DNA of 64,000 bases, taken from the NCBI RefSeq assembly GCF_016862075.1, contig NZ_BOMG01000042.1, positions 1 to 64,000 of the forward strand, read 5' to 3'. The notes under the pieces are model-generated. The model worked only from the letters and a program-made list of their open reading frames with translations, was not told the origin of the DNA and made no database searches. This DNA is from Actinoplanes couchii (GTDB lineage: Bacteria; Actinomycetota; Actinomycetes; Mycobacteriales; Micromonosporaceae). This document shows, one piece after another, positions 15,925 to 23,882 of this stretch; within the stretch, counting starts at the first letter, position 1, and every line of letters begins with the position of its first letter. Made by a program: the position numbers and the translations under genes.

Positions 15925-17889
15925 TCACTCCACCCGCACGTTGTCCAGGTGGACGGTACCCGGGTTGACGTAGATCCACAGGACCCGGACGTCGGCCAGC
16001 GCGGTGGTGTCGCAGGACATCGCGGACAGCAGGTCGACGGCCGCCGTGGAGGTCTGGTCCTGGCCGATCCAGGTGAAGTTCGACTGGCACCAGGCCAGGC
16101 CGCTGCCGGTCTGCACGGCGATCGCCGCGTTGGTGCCGGTCGTCGGGGCGGTGCGCAGGTCGTACTTCAGGGCGCTGCGGGTGGACAGGTCGACCGGCTC
16201 CGGAAACGTCACACCGAACCAGCCGCCGTCGGCCGCGTCCACCCGCAGCCCGTGTGTGCCGTGGGTGGCGAAGTCGGTGGTCTGCGCGACGGTGCCGCCG
16301 TTGGTCTGCCAGGACGCCGACGCCCAGCCCTCGGTGCCGGTCTCGAACGAGGCGAGGATCGCGACCGCCGCCGGATCCGGCTTGACGGTGACCGTCACGG
16401 TCGCCACGTTCGACAGCTGTCCGGCCTGGTCCTTCACGGTGTAGCCGGTGGTCGAGCGCCCGGTGACCCCGCTCGCCGGGGTGAACGTGACGTCGCCGGC
16501 GGCGGTCGCGGCGAAGGTCCCGCCGGTGACGGTCCGGGTCCGCTGCCGGCCGGGCGCGACCGGGTCCAGGTCGAGGCCGGCCGGCTGGATCGGGCTGCGG
16601 TAGCCGATGTCGTTGGCGGTCGGCCGCACCGTCACCGGGGTGTCGAACTCGGTCACCACACTGTCGTGGTCGGCCACCGGAGCTGTCGACCGCTGACCGG
16701 ATTCGATCTCATGGGTGGCGTTGGTGACGGTGGTGCACACCGGGCTGGGGCAGTAGACGGTGAAGCCGTCGTAGTCCGGATACAGGCTGCCGTCGTCCTG
16801 CGAGCCGGAGAGGATCCAATACAGAGATCCGTTTCCGCCGGTACGGGTGAACTCGCTCAGCCACGACTGATAGACCGGATTCCGGGTGCCCTTGTCCTTC
16901 CACCCGAACTCACCGAGCATCACCGCCTTGCCGAGCCGGGCCGCCTCCCGGTTGTGCCGGGCGATGAAAGCCGAACCCCACTCGGCCGTACGGTTCCCCC
17001 AGCCGTCCGGGTACAGGTGGTAGGACATCACGTCGACGGCCGGCAGCGCGGTCAGGGCCAGGGTGTCGACGCCCTCGCCGCAGTTGTCGATCCAGTCCGG
17101 AGCGTCCGGGCCATCACAGAAGAACCCTTCGTCACCCACACTGACCAGGTGTTTCGGGTCCACGGACTTGAGGTGCCGGGTCATCTCGTCGGCCCAGGCG
17201 GTGATCGTCTCGGTGGTGCAGGACGGGCCCTGCGGGTAAACGCCGGAGCCCTTGCAGCGCGGTTCGTTGCCCAGTTCCCACGTCATGATCGTCGGGTCGT
17301 CCTTGTACTTCACGCCGGTGATCGTGTTGACCCGGTTGAGGACGTGATCGAGGTAGTCCCGGTACCAGCCCCTGATGACCGGGTCGGTGTAGAAGTCGTC
17401 GTGGTGCTGCGCGCCCCGCCAGCGGACGTACTGGTCGATGCCGCCGAAGTCGGACCAGTTGTTGACCAGCGGCAGCACCAGTTTCAGGCCGTGCCGCCGG
17501 GCCGAGTCGACGACGTAGTCGAGGCGTTGCAGGCCGTCCGGGCCGTCGTTGAACGCGGGCCGCTCGCCGTCCCAGTACTGGAAGTGGACGCCGTCCGGCG
17601 CCGGGGCCACCGAGTCGCTGCCGTCGGCGTTGCCGATCAGGCCGAACGCCCAGGTGCGCAGCACGGTGAAGTCGGCCGCCGCGGCGTCGGCGAACACGTC
17701 GTCGACCATCGCCCGGCTCTTGTAGAACAGGTAGTAGTTGTTGGTCCCACCGAACCGGAACGTCCGGCCGTCCAGGGTGAGCCGGTGCCCGTTGCGGACC
17801 ACAAAACCGTCCGGTGGGGCGGCGACAGCGGGCGCCGGGAGGAACGCGCCGAGCAACGCCGCCTGCAGGACGATCATCCGGATCCGCAT
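15925..17889 (-). CDS. Secreted GH5-family endo-beta-mannanase
   Basis: 654-aa secreted glycoside hydrolase. Signal peptide (1-24), GH5 TIM barrel (about 27-400; subfamily-7 mannanase-like opening with GTNNYYLFYKSRAM), acid/base Glu209 in ELGNEP and nucleophile Glu327 in MLGEFGW. Then come a Cadherin/Ig-like linker domain (about 405-500) and a C-terminal beta-sandwich (about 510-654; ASFETGTEGW ... LDNVRVE) of the kind found as carbohydrate-binding modules. It should cleave beta-1,4-mannan outside the cell. ATG 17889 follows GTGGGAG at good spacing. An 18-bp palindrome lies about 82 bp upstream. Confidence 0.9.
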   Translation of the reverse strand: MRIRMIVLQAALLGAFLPAPAVAAPPDGFVVRNGHRLTLDGRTFRFGGTNNYYLFYKSRAMVDDVFADAAAADFTVLRTWAFGLIGNADGSDSVAPAPDGVHFQYWDGERPAFNDGPDGLQRLDYVVDSARRHGLKLVLPLVNNWSDFGGIDQYVRWRGAQHHDDFYTDPVIRGWYRDYLDHVLNRVNTITGVKYKDDPTIMTWELGNEPRCKGSGVYPQGPSCTTETITAWADEMTRHLKSVDPKHLVSVGDEGFFCDGPDAPDWIDNCGEGVDTLALTALPAVDVMSYHLYPDGWGNRTAEWGSAFIARHNREAARLGKAVMLGEFGWKDKGTRNPVYQSWLSEFTRTGGNGSLYWILSGSQDDGSLYPDYDGFTVYCPSPVCTTVTNATHEIESGQRSTAPVADHDSVVTEFDTPVTVRPTANDIGYRSPIQPAGLDLDPVAPGRQRTRTVTGGTFAATAAGDVTFTPASGVTGRSTTGYTVKDQAGQLSNVATVTVTVKPDPAAVAILASFETGTEGWASASWQTNGGTVAQTTDFATHGTHGLRVDAADGGWFGVTFPEPVDLSTRSALKYDLRTAPTTGTNAAIAVQTGSGLAWCQSNFTWIGQDQTSTAAVDLLSAMSCDTTALADVRVLWIYVNPGTVHLDNVRVE

Positions 17890-17970
17890 CGGAACTCCCA
17901 CCCGTATCGACAGTGGCCGATGTCACGCTAGGTCGGTCGCGGCAGAAATTCAAGGACGTTAAGAAGGTAT

Positions 17971-17988
17971 TGCCGAAAACGTTTTCGG
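17971..17988. promoter_or_regulatory. 18-bp perfect palindrome, LacI-type operator
   Basis: GCCGAAAACGTTTTCGGC is perfectly palindromic with a central CG, the hallmark of LacI-family operators. It sits 82 bp before the mannanase ATG (-) and 49 bp before the CBM2-metalloprotease ATG (+), so one repressor could switch both polysaccharide-related secreted proteins. The LacI regulator at 55751 is not adjacent and need not be the one. Confidence 0.75.
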
Positions 17989-18036
17989 CGCGCATGTTGA
18001 TTGATACGACTCGATCCCATGTGCTGGAGGCCGACG

Positions 18037-19104
18037 ATGCGAACCCGACAGATCCGCAGCCTGCTGGCGGTCACCGCGACGGGCGTCCTGGCCGTCACGG
18101 CGGCCGTGCTCGCCCCCGGGGCGCACGCCGCGGCGGCCGGTTGCCAGGTGGCGTACACGATCAGTTCGCAGTGGCAGGGCGGTTTCGGCGCCAACGTGAC
18201 GGTGACCAACCTCGGCGACCCGATCAACGGCTGGACCCTGCGCTGGACCTTCGGCACCGGCCAGGCCGTCACCCAGGCCTGGAACGCCACCGTCACCCAG
18301 AGCGGGACGGCGGTGACCGCGGTGAACGTGTCCTACAACGCCGCGCTCGCCACCGGCGCCGGCACCTCGTTCGGTTTCAACGGCTCGTTCAGCGGCGCCA
18401 ACCCGGTACCCACCGCGTTCACCCTCAATGGCGTGACCTGCACCGGCGGCGTCGTCCCCAGCAGCCCCGGCCCGTCCACGTCACCCTCACCCTCGACCTC
18501 CACCGGGACACCGCCGGCCAAGACCGTCCGGGTGTTCTGGCTCAAGCCCACCGACGTCGCTTTCGATCAGCGCTACCCCGACGGCATCACGGCGGTCATG
18601 CGCGAGGCGCAGCGCTACTACCGGCAGGAACTCGGCAAGACCTTCACCCTGAACAGCACCGTCGTCGAGACGGTGACCGGTGAGCACGACCGGAACTGGT
18701 ACATCACCACCAACTGCTCCGGCAGCGACCACTACTGGTGCGTGGTCGGCAACATGCACCAGGAGCTGATGCGCCGCTTCGGCATCGCCAACCCGGACAG
18801 CCGCTGGCTGGTGGTCGGCGAGATCAGCGCCGAGGAGACCAACCAGTCCGGCGGCGGCGCCAGCCCCGGCTGGGTGGTCCTGAGCGGCCACGACGCCGAC
18901 GGCGCGGCCGGCATCAACGGCCCGATGAACCGCTGGTACGGCGGCATGGTCCACGAACTGGGCCACGCCTTCGGCCTGCCCGACTCGACGTCCACCGACG
19001 GCACCCCGATGTCTGCCTCCTTCTACGACTACCCCAACACCCACTTCAGCCAGTCCCAGAAGAACGCCATCATGTCCGGCCCGTACGGCAGCTTCCTGAG
19101 TTAG
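18037..19104 (+). CDS. CBM2-linked secreted zinc metalloprotease
   Basis: 355-aa secreted protein. Signal peptide (1-33), a family-2 cellulose-binding module (about 36-136; bounding Cys36 and Cys135, surface Trp in GGF/W pattern), a Pro/Ser/Thr linker (140-160), then a zinc-protease domain with HELGHAFGLPD (306-316), the extended HExxHxxGxxD metzincin motif. The combination suggests a protease targeted to plant-wall cellulose. ATG 18037 follows GGAGG at good spacing; earlier in-frame ATGs would precede the signal peptide with no ribosome site. It shares the palindromic operator with the divergent mannanase. Confidence 0.85.
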   Translation: MRTRQIRSLLAVTATGVLAVTAAVLAPGAHAAAAGCQVAYTISSQWQGGFGANVTVTNLGDPINGWTLRWTFGTGQAVTQAWNATVTQSGTAVTAVNVSYNAALATGAGTSFGFNGSFSGANPVPTAFTLNGVTCTGGVVPSSPGPSTSPSPSTSTGTPPAKTVRVFWLKPTDVAFDQRYPDGITAVMREAQRYYRQELGKTFTLNSTVVETVTGEHDRNWYITTNCSGSDHYWCVVGNMHQELMRRFGIANPDSRWLVVGEISAEETNQSGGGASPGWVVLSGHDADGAAGINGPMNRWYGGMVHELGHAFGLPDSTSTDGTPMSASFYDYPNTHFSQSQKNAIMSGPYGSFLS

Positions 19105-19182
19105 CCACCGTCCGTGTGCCGGTTGCGGTACGGTCCGGGCCGGCATGCGGGCGCGTCGAGGGGATCGCCGAATCGGCGCGTT

Positions 19183-19437
19183 CTACTTTCTCTTCTCGGC
19201 GGCATGGTGCGCTACCGACAGGAGCAAACCGGCGGCCCCGGCGAAGGCGCCTCCGCCGGTCAGCGCGGCGGTCGGCAAGTTGCTGCCCGCGAGAACCGAT
19301 AGCCATCCGGCAAGAAGGCTGACTGTCAGGGCGCCGGGCAGGACGTAGAGAGCGGTGGTCCGATGCGGCTTCGCCGATCGCCGGGCCGGCGGCGACGGGG
19401 CTCGGGCGGGAAGGGTCTTGGAGAACCGGTCATTCAT
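19183..19437 (-). CDS. Small two-helix membrane protein, 84 aa
   Basis: Unrecognised small protein: a basic, Pro/Ser/Ala-rich N-terminus (about 1-27), then two hydrophobic helices (about 29-50 and 56-77) and a basic tail AEKRK. This fits an N-in/C-in membrane hairpin. Start ATG 19437 with only a weak AGAAG upstream. The antisense frame is less convincing because it lacks patterned hydrophobicity. No function can be given. Confidence 0.55.
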   Translation of the reverse strand: MNDRFSKTLPARAPSPPARRSAKPHRTTALYVLPGALTVSLLAGWLSVLAGSNLPTAALTGGGAFAGAAGLLLSVAHHAAEKRK

Positions 19438-19626
19438 ACTTCTATCTTCTATTCAGGGCAGTGACTAAACTAGTCGCGTTCACATGCTGCCATTCGATCT
19501 AACCGGTGACAGAATCAGCTATATAGCTGACAGGCGGCCGAATTTTTGGCAACGTTTGTTCTGCTTAGTCGTTGGTCAGCGCGACCTACTTCCGATCAAT
19601 CGTTGACATGAGTAAGGTGAGTCAGG
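19438..19626. promoter_or_regulatory. A/T-richer divergent promoter region with palindrome
   Basis: This 189-bp gap separates the small membrane protein (-) from the 93-aa gene (+) and is visibly richer in A/T than its flanks. It holds a perfect 16-bp palindrome TCAGCTATATAGCTGA (19515-19530), bracketed by two TGACAG copies, and a shorter GACTA-AAC-TAGTC inverted repeat (19463-19475). A TTGACA stands at 19603-19608. It probably binds the downstream XRE regulator. Confidence 0.6.
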
Positions 19627-19908
19627 ATGAATAGATCATTCCAGCGAGCCGTGGTCACCGCTCCGGAAAACGGATCTGTCATGCGCCTGCGGCCGATTGC
19701 GAACAGGTGCACGGCGGGCAATTGCCCTACTGTGTACATTGCGGATTCCGATGCGGCGGAACCCGGCACCGCCGTGGTGCAGGGCTTCGTGGTCTCGGCC
19801 GAGGAAGCGGGAATCGAACTGGCCGACGGGGAGATGCTGGTGCGGGTTCCCCTCAGTCTGTTGACCGAAGCGGCACATGGCATCTCGGGCGGTAGCCGGT
19901 CGGTCTGA
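19627..19908 (+). CDS. Small partner of the DUF5753 regulator, 93 aa
   Basis: Small soluble protein with the pattern NRCTAGNCPTVY ... VVQGFVV ... GEMLVRVPLSLL, which I recall from short actinobacterial proteins encoded beside DUF5753 XRE regulators. Two Cys residues (about 27 and 32) stand in the CPTVY region. It is not the commoner DUF397 partner. Starts at ATG 19627 after AAGGTG; ends 30 bp before the regulator gene on the same strand. The pair likely forms a regulatory module of the WhiJ-like kind, or an antitoxin-like pair as some databases label it (inference). Confidence 0.65.
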   Translation: MNRSFQRAVVTAPENGSVMRLRPIANRCTAGNCPTVYIADSDAAEPGTAVVQGFVVSAEEAGIELADGEMLVRVPLSLLTEAAHGISGGSRSV

Positions 19909-19937
19909 TCGAGGGGAGGGGCGGTATCTCCGTCGGT

Positions 19938-20801
19938 ATGGGTGTTCCCGGCGCGGAGGACGAGCCGGTCGGTGCTGCCTTGGCCCGGATGCGCCGGGCC
20001 AAGCGGATCAGCGGTACACGCCTCGCCGCCCTGGCGGGGATGAGCCAACCCAAGATCTCCCGGATCGAACGTGGACAGGGAACCCTGAACCCGGACGATG
20101 TCGATGCCATCGCCCGTGCCCTCGGCATGGGCGATGCGGAGATCCAGGCGCTGGTGGCCCGCGCCGCCAAGTCCTACGACCGGATGACCGACTGGCGCCC
20201 GACCTCGGCGGGCCTGGCCCTGGCCCAGGAGACGTTGGCCGAGTGGGAGTCGGGTGCCGCCAGGGTGCGGACCTTCGAGCCGACGCTGGTGCCCGGTCCA
20301 CTGCAGGCTCACGGCTACGCGAAACTCGTGCTGCGGGCGTTTCAGCGGCTCCTCGTGCTCACCGAGGAGGAACGCAGTGAGCCGGCGTTGCTGGCCGCGG
20401 TCTCAGCCCGTCTGCGCCGGCAGGAACACCTGGCGAATCCGGACACCGCGTTCGAGTTCATCATGGGCGAAGCGGCACTGAAGATCCGGACCCATCCTCC
20501 GGTCGAGGTTCTGGCTCAGATCAACCATCTGCGTGACATTCTCGCCCGTCATCCGAACGTCCGCATCACGATCGTTCCCGACGGCGCGCCGACGCCGATT
20601 CCTTTGCAGCACGGGTTCACCGTCATCGACGACGCTCTGGTGTTGGTCGATCTCTACAACACCGGACTCACCTCGCACAGCCGGAACGACGTGATGACGT
20701 ATCACCGGGTGTTCGAGTTGCTTCAGGAGCAGGCCGTCGGCGTGGAGCCGTTCCTCGACCGGTACCAGTCGATGTACATCGGTATGTTGCGGGAAGGCTG
20801 A
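19938..20801 (+). CDS. XRE-family regulator with DUF5753 domain
   Basis: 287-aa cytoplasmic DNA-binding protein. N-terminal helix-turn-helix (about 10-65; LAALAGMSQPKISRIERG), then the DUF5753 domain (about 95-280; WESGAARVRTFEPTLVPGPLQ opening and a conserved VVPDG/IVPDGAP strand near 210-220). The family, well known in streptomycetes (WhiJ paralogues), controls development and secondary metabolism, usually together with a small neighbour such as the 93-aa protein just upstream. The gene is 30 bp downstream of it. The 3' end is only 3 bp from the convergent GGDEF-EAL gene. Likely autoregulated through the palindrome at 19515. Confidence 0.88.
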   Translation: MGVPGAEDEPVGAALARMRRAKRISGTRLAALAGMSQPKISRIERGQGTLNPDDVDAIARALGMGDAEIQALVARAAKSYDRMTDWRPTSAGLALAQETLAEWESGAARVRTFEPTLVPGPLQAHGYAKLVLRAFQRLLVLTEEERSEPALLAAVSARLRRQEHLANPDTAFEFIMGEAALKIRTHPPVEVLAQINHLRDILARHPNVRITIVPDGAPTPIPLQHGFTVIDDALVLVDLYNTGLTSHSRNDVMTYHRVFELLQEQAVGVEPFLDRYQSMYIGMLREG

Positions 20802-20804
20802 CGG

Positions 20805-22757
20805 TCAGGTCGGGACCGGGACGCTGGTCCAGGAGTCGATCCACTTCGGGATGCCGTCCGGGTGGATCGGGCGGCACATGTAGTAGCCCTGGGCGTGTTC
20901 ACAGCCCATCTCGCCGACCACCGTCAACGTCTTCTCGTCCTCGATGCCCTCGGCCACCACCGTCAGGTCCAGGGCGTGGGCCAGGTCCACGATGGCGGTG
21001 ACGATGGCCCGGCCGCGTTCGGTGGTCAGGATCTCGGCGGTGAACTTGCGGTCGATCTTCAGCTCGTCCAGGGGCATCGACTGGAGGTAGCTCATCGACG
21101 AGTAACCCACCCCGAAGTCGTCGATGGACACCCGGACACCCCGGTCGCGCAGGTGGGTGAGGGCGGCCGCCGCGCTCTCCGGGTCGGTGATCAGGAACGA
21201 TTCGGTGATCTCCATGGTCAGGTGGCCGGGTACCGCGTCGTACTGCCGCAGGAGTCCCTCCACCCGGGCCGGGAAACCGGGATCCCGCAGGCAGGCGGCG
21301 CCGATGTTGACCGCGACCGGGATGTGCCGGCCGTCCTCGCGCCACTCGGCCTGCTGCCGCAGCGCCATGTCGAGGACCGCCTCGGTCAGTGACAGCATCA
21401 GGTCGCTCTGCTCGGCCTCGGGCACGAACGCCTGCGGGCCGAGCAGTCCCCGGGTCGGGTGCCGCCAGCGGACCAGCGCCTCCATGCCGGCCACCGAGCG
21501 GTCCGCCGGGCGTACCTTCGGCTGGTAGTGCAGTTCGAGTTCGCCCCGGTCGATGGCGAAGCGCAGGTCGGTGAGCAGGGTGAGCTGTTCGAAGCTGTTG
21601 TTGTCGTTCTCCGGCTCGTAGGCGGCGATCCCGAGCCGGTTGCGTTTGGCGTGGTACATCGCCACGTCGGCGTGCTGCAGCAGTTCCTCGGCGCTGGCGC
21701 TGAGCGACGGGTAGTGCGAGTAGCCGATGCTGCCGCTGATGTCGACACTGAGGCCGCCGACGTCGGCGGGCCCGCACAGTTCGGCCAGGACACGCTGGGC
21801 GACCGTACGCGCGTCGATGATGCCCTCGACCCCGGTCAGCAGGATCGCGAACTCGTCGCCGCCGAGCCGGGCCACCAGGTCCGAGGCGCGGCTCCCGGCG
21901 CTGAGCCGGCGGGCCACCTCGACCAGCAGCAGGTCGCCGGAGTGGTGCCCGAGGGTGTCGTTGACCTCCTTGAACCGGTTGAGGTCGAGCAGCAGCAGCC
22001 CGACACCGGGGCCGGCGCGGTCGGCGTCGGCGATGGCCCGGGACACCCGTTCACCGAGCAGCCGGCGGTTGGCGAGCCCGGTGAGCCCGTCGTGGGAGGC
22101 CCGGTAGTCGTTGTCGGCGGCCTGCCGTTCGGTGCGTTTCTGGTACGCCAGCAGCACCAGCCCGCAGAAGATCACCAGCAGCAAGTCGGCCAGTGACAGC
22201 ACCTCGACGGCGATCAGTTGCCGGGCGTTCGCGTCCTTGGCGTCGCGCAGCACCACGGCGATGGCCAGGTTGTTGCGGGCCACGTTCACCGACGCCTGGC
22301 GGCGCAGGCCGGACGCGCTCAGGGCGGCCTGCCGGGCGTACTTCAGGGTGTTCTCCCGGTCCTCGGTGGCCGCCGCGTCGATCAGGTTCCGCAGCGTGTA
22401 CGTGTAGCCGCCGTACGCGTTCTGCAGCGCCATCACCTGCCGGGTGTCGTCGGTGCCGCCGTTGGCCAGCAGCCAGCGCAGGTTGGGTTCGGCCGAGCCG
22501 ATCGAGGACAGCAGCGGCTGACGGTCGCCCGTCTCCGGCGAGTCGAGGTAGTCCTCCAGTAACTCGTACTCCATGCTGATCTTGAGGTAGATCTCGTTCC
22601 ACTGCTGACTGGTCTGCTGGGTGCCGGCCGCGATGTCGGCGGCCCGGGCGGTGGAGCGGCTGCTGACCACGGCCATCGCGGCGAGCAGGGCGAGTCCCAC
22701 GGTGAGGGCCGCCACCGCGCTGCGGGCGACCACCCGCCGCCGTAACCAGTCCCGCAT
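20805..22757 (-). CDS. Membrane GGDEF-EAL dual-domain c-di-GMP protein
   Basis: 650-aa protein with a membrane helix near residues 13-33, an extracytoplasmic helical sensor region (about 40-185) and a second helix (about 187-206), giving a 4-helix-bundle-like input. GGDEF follows with intact GGDEF (299-303) and inhibitory site RASD (290-293), then EAL: E426-A-L, Asn484, Glu517, DDFGVGYSS (546-554), Lys567, Glu603 and QGY (623-625). All catalytic residues of both cyclase and phosphodiesterase are kept, so either activity is possible. Divergent from a sugar-binding-type lipoprotein 90 bp away, which might supply its signal (inference). Confidence 0.93.
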   Translation of the reverse strand: MRDWLRRRVVARSAVAALTVGLALLAAMAVVSSRSTARAADIAAGTQQTSQQWNEIYLKISMEYELLEDYLDSPETGDRQPLLSSIGSAEPNLRWLLANGGTDDTRQVMALQNAYGGYTYTLRNLIDAAATEDRENTLKYARQAALSASGLRRQASVNVARNNLAIAVVLRDAKDANARQLIAVEVLSLADLLLVIFCGLVLLAYQKRTERQAADNDYRASHDGLTGLANRRLLGERVSRAIADADRAGPGVGLLLLDLNRFKEVNDTLGHHSGDLLLVEVARRLSAGSRASDLVARLGGDEFAILLTGVEGIIDARTVAQRVLAELCGPADVGGLSVDISGSIGYSHYPSLSASAEELLQHADVAMYHAKRNRLGIAAYEPENDNNSFEQLTLLTDLRFAIDRGELELHYQPKVRPADRSVAGMEALVRWRHPTRGLLGPQAFVPEAEQSDLMLSLTEAVLDMALRQQAEWREDGRHIPVAVNIGAACLRDPGFPARVEGLLRQYDAVPGHLTMEITESFLITDPESAAAALTHLRDRGVRVSIDDFGVGYSSMSYLQSMPLDELKIDRKFTAEILTTERGRAIVTAIVDLAHALDLTVVAEGIEDEKTLTVVGEMGCEHAQGYYMCRPIHPDGIPKWIDSWTSVPVPT

Positions 22758-22847
22758 GGCACCTCCCGAACCCTTATCGGCCGGGTTGTCGCAGTCATGA
22801 GACCTCAGCCGGGGCCCGGTCCGGCCGATGGGAGGGCGGGGGTGGAG

Positions 22848-23882
22848 ATGAGGGTCGCGTCCGCCGCGTTCTCCGTGGCGCTACTGCTCGCCGCGTGCGC
22901 TGCCGAGGCCCCGACGCCGTCGGCGACCGATCCGGCGGTGCTGGTGGTGGCCGGCCGGCAGGTCGACTTCGTGAAGGAGCTGTCCGCCGGTTTCGCCGAG
23001 GGTGTGCGGCGGGTGCCCGGGATCCAGCACCGCACGATCGGGCCGGACGACGTCGACAACGCCGCCGAGATGCGCATGATCCGGGGTTTCCTGGACGGGA
23101 AACACGGCTCGGTCTCGCTGTTCACGTTCGCCCCGGAGCTGTTCGCCGACTCGCTGGGCAAGGCGGTCACGGCCGGTACCGCGCTGGTCGCGCTGCACTC
23201 GATCCCGGCGCCGGGTTCCCGGGTGCCGCTCTACATCGGCAACGACAACCTGGCGATCGGCACCCAGCTGGGCGAGGCGATGGCCCACCGGATCCCGGCA
23301 CAGACCGAGGGACTGGTGATCATCGGATCGCCGTACCCGGGGGTGACCGTCCTGGACGAACGCGCCACCGGGGTCCGGGCGGCGATCGAGCGGCTGCGGC
23401 CGGACGTGACGGTGCTCGGGCCGTTCGACACCAAGCAGGACCCGGGGGCGAACCGGCACGCCTGGAGCACCCTGCAGGAGGCGAACCCGCACGCGCTCGC
23501 CTTCATCGGGGTGGGCGGCGCGGACGCGCACAGTCTGGCCCTGCTCCGGACCTCGGTCACCACCCGGATCGACGGGGGTGTCGGCACCGACCCGAAGGCG
23601 CTCGCGATGGCGGCGCGGGGCCCGATGGTGCTGGTGTCCACCGAGCCCTATCTGCAGGGGCTGCTGGCCGGGGCGATCCAGGCCCGGTGCGCGAAGGACG
23701 GCGATCCGCTGCCGACCGGCTGGCTGCCGGTGCCGGGCATCGTCGTGGACACCACGAACGCCGCGGAGATCACCGGCCGGCAGAGCAGCGAGGTGGCCCG
23801 GCGGGAGTGGTTCCGAGAGCGGGCCAACGAGATCCTGGGCGATCTGCCGGACACGATGCGCCCGCTAGTTGACGCCCAGTGA
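22848..23882 (+). CDS. Periplasmic-binding-protein-like lipoprotein
   Basis: 344-aa lipoprotein; lipobox LAAC gives Cys17. The body has the two-lobed sugar-binding fold of LacI/RbsB type (peripla_BP_4-like): opening VLVVAGRQVDFVKELSAGF, then alternating strands with VGGADAHSLALL and RIDGGVGTDPKAL near the hinge. No permease or ATPase gene is nearby, so it may be a receptor rather than a transport component. ATG 22848 follows a G-rich ribosome site and begins the signal peptide; an upstream ATG 22797 would add 17 hydrophilic residues. The last 18 bp overlap the convergent binding-protein gene. Confidence 0.75.
   Translation: MRVASAAFSVALLLAACAAEAPTPSATDPAVLVVAGRQVDFVKELSAGFAEGVRRVPGIQHRTIGPDDVDNAAEMRMIRGFLDGKHGSVSLFTFAPELFADSLGKAVTAGTALVALHSIPAPGSRVPLYIGNDNLAIGTQLGEAMAHRIPAQTEGLVIIGSPYPGVTVLDERATGVRAAIERLRPDVTVLGPFDTKQDPGANRHAWSTLQEANPHALAFIGVGGADAHSLALLRTSVTTRIDGGVGTDPKALAMAARGPMVLVSTEPYLQGLLAGAIQARCAKDGDPLPTGWLPVPGIVVDTTNAAEITGRQSSEVARREWFRERANEILGDLPDTMRPLVDAQ

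Noticed and set aside
15481..17931. 816-codon plus-strand frame across the OsmC and mannanase genes
   Set aside because: No start context, composition typical of antisense to GC-rich genes; the minus strand carries clear GH5 and OsmC motifs.
19145..19348. 67-codon plus-strand frame after the CBM2 metalloprotease
   Set aside because: Antisense to the two-helix membrane protein and without patterned sequence or ribosome site.
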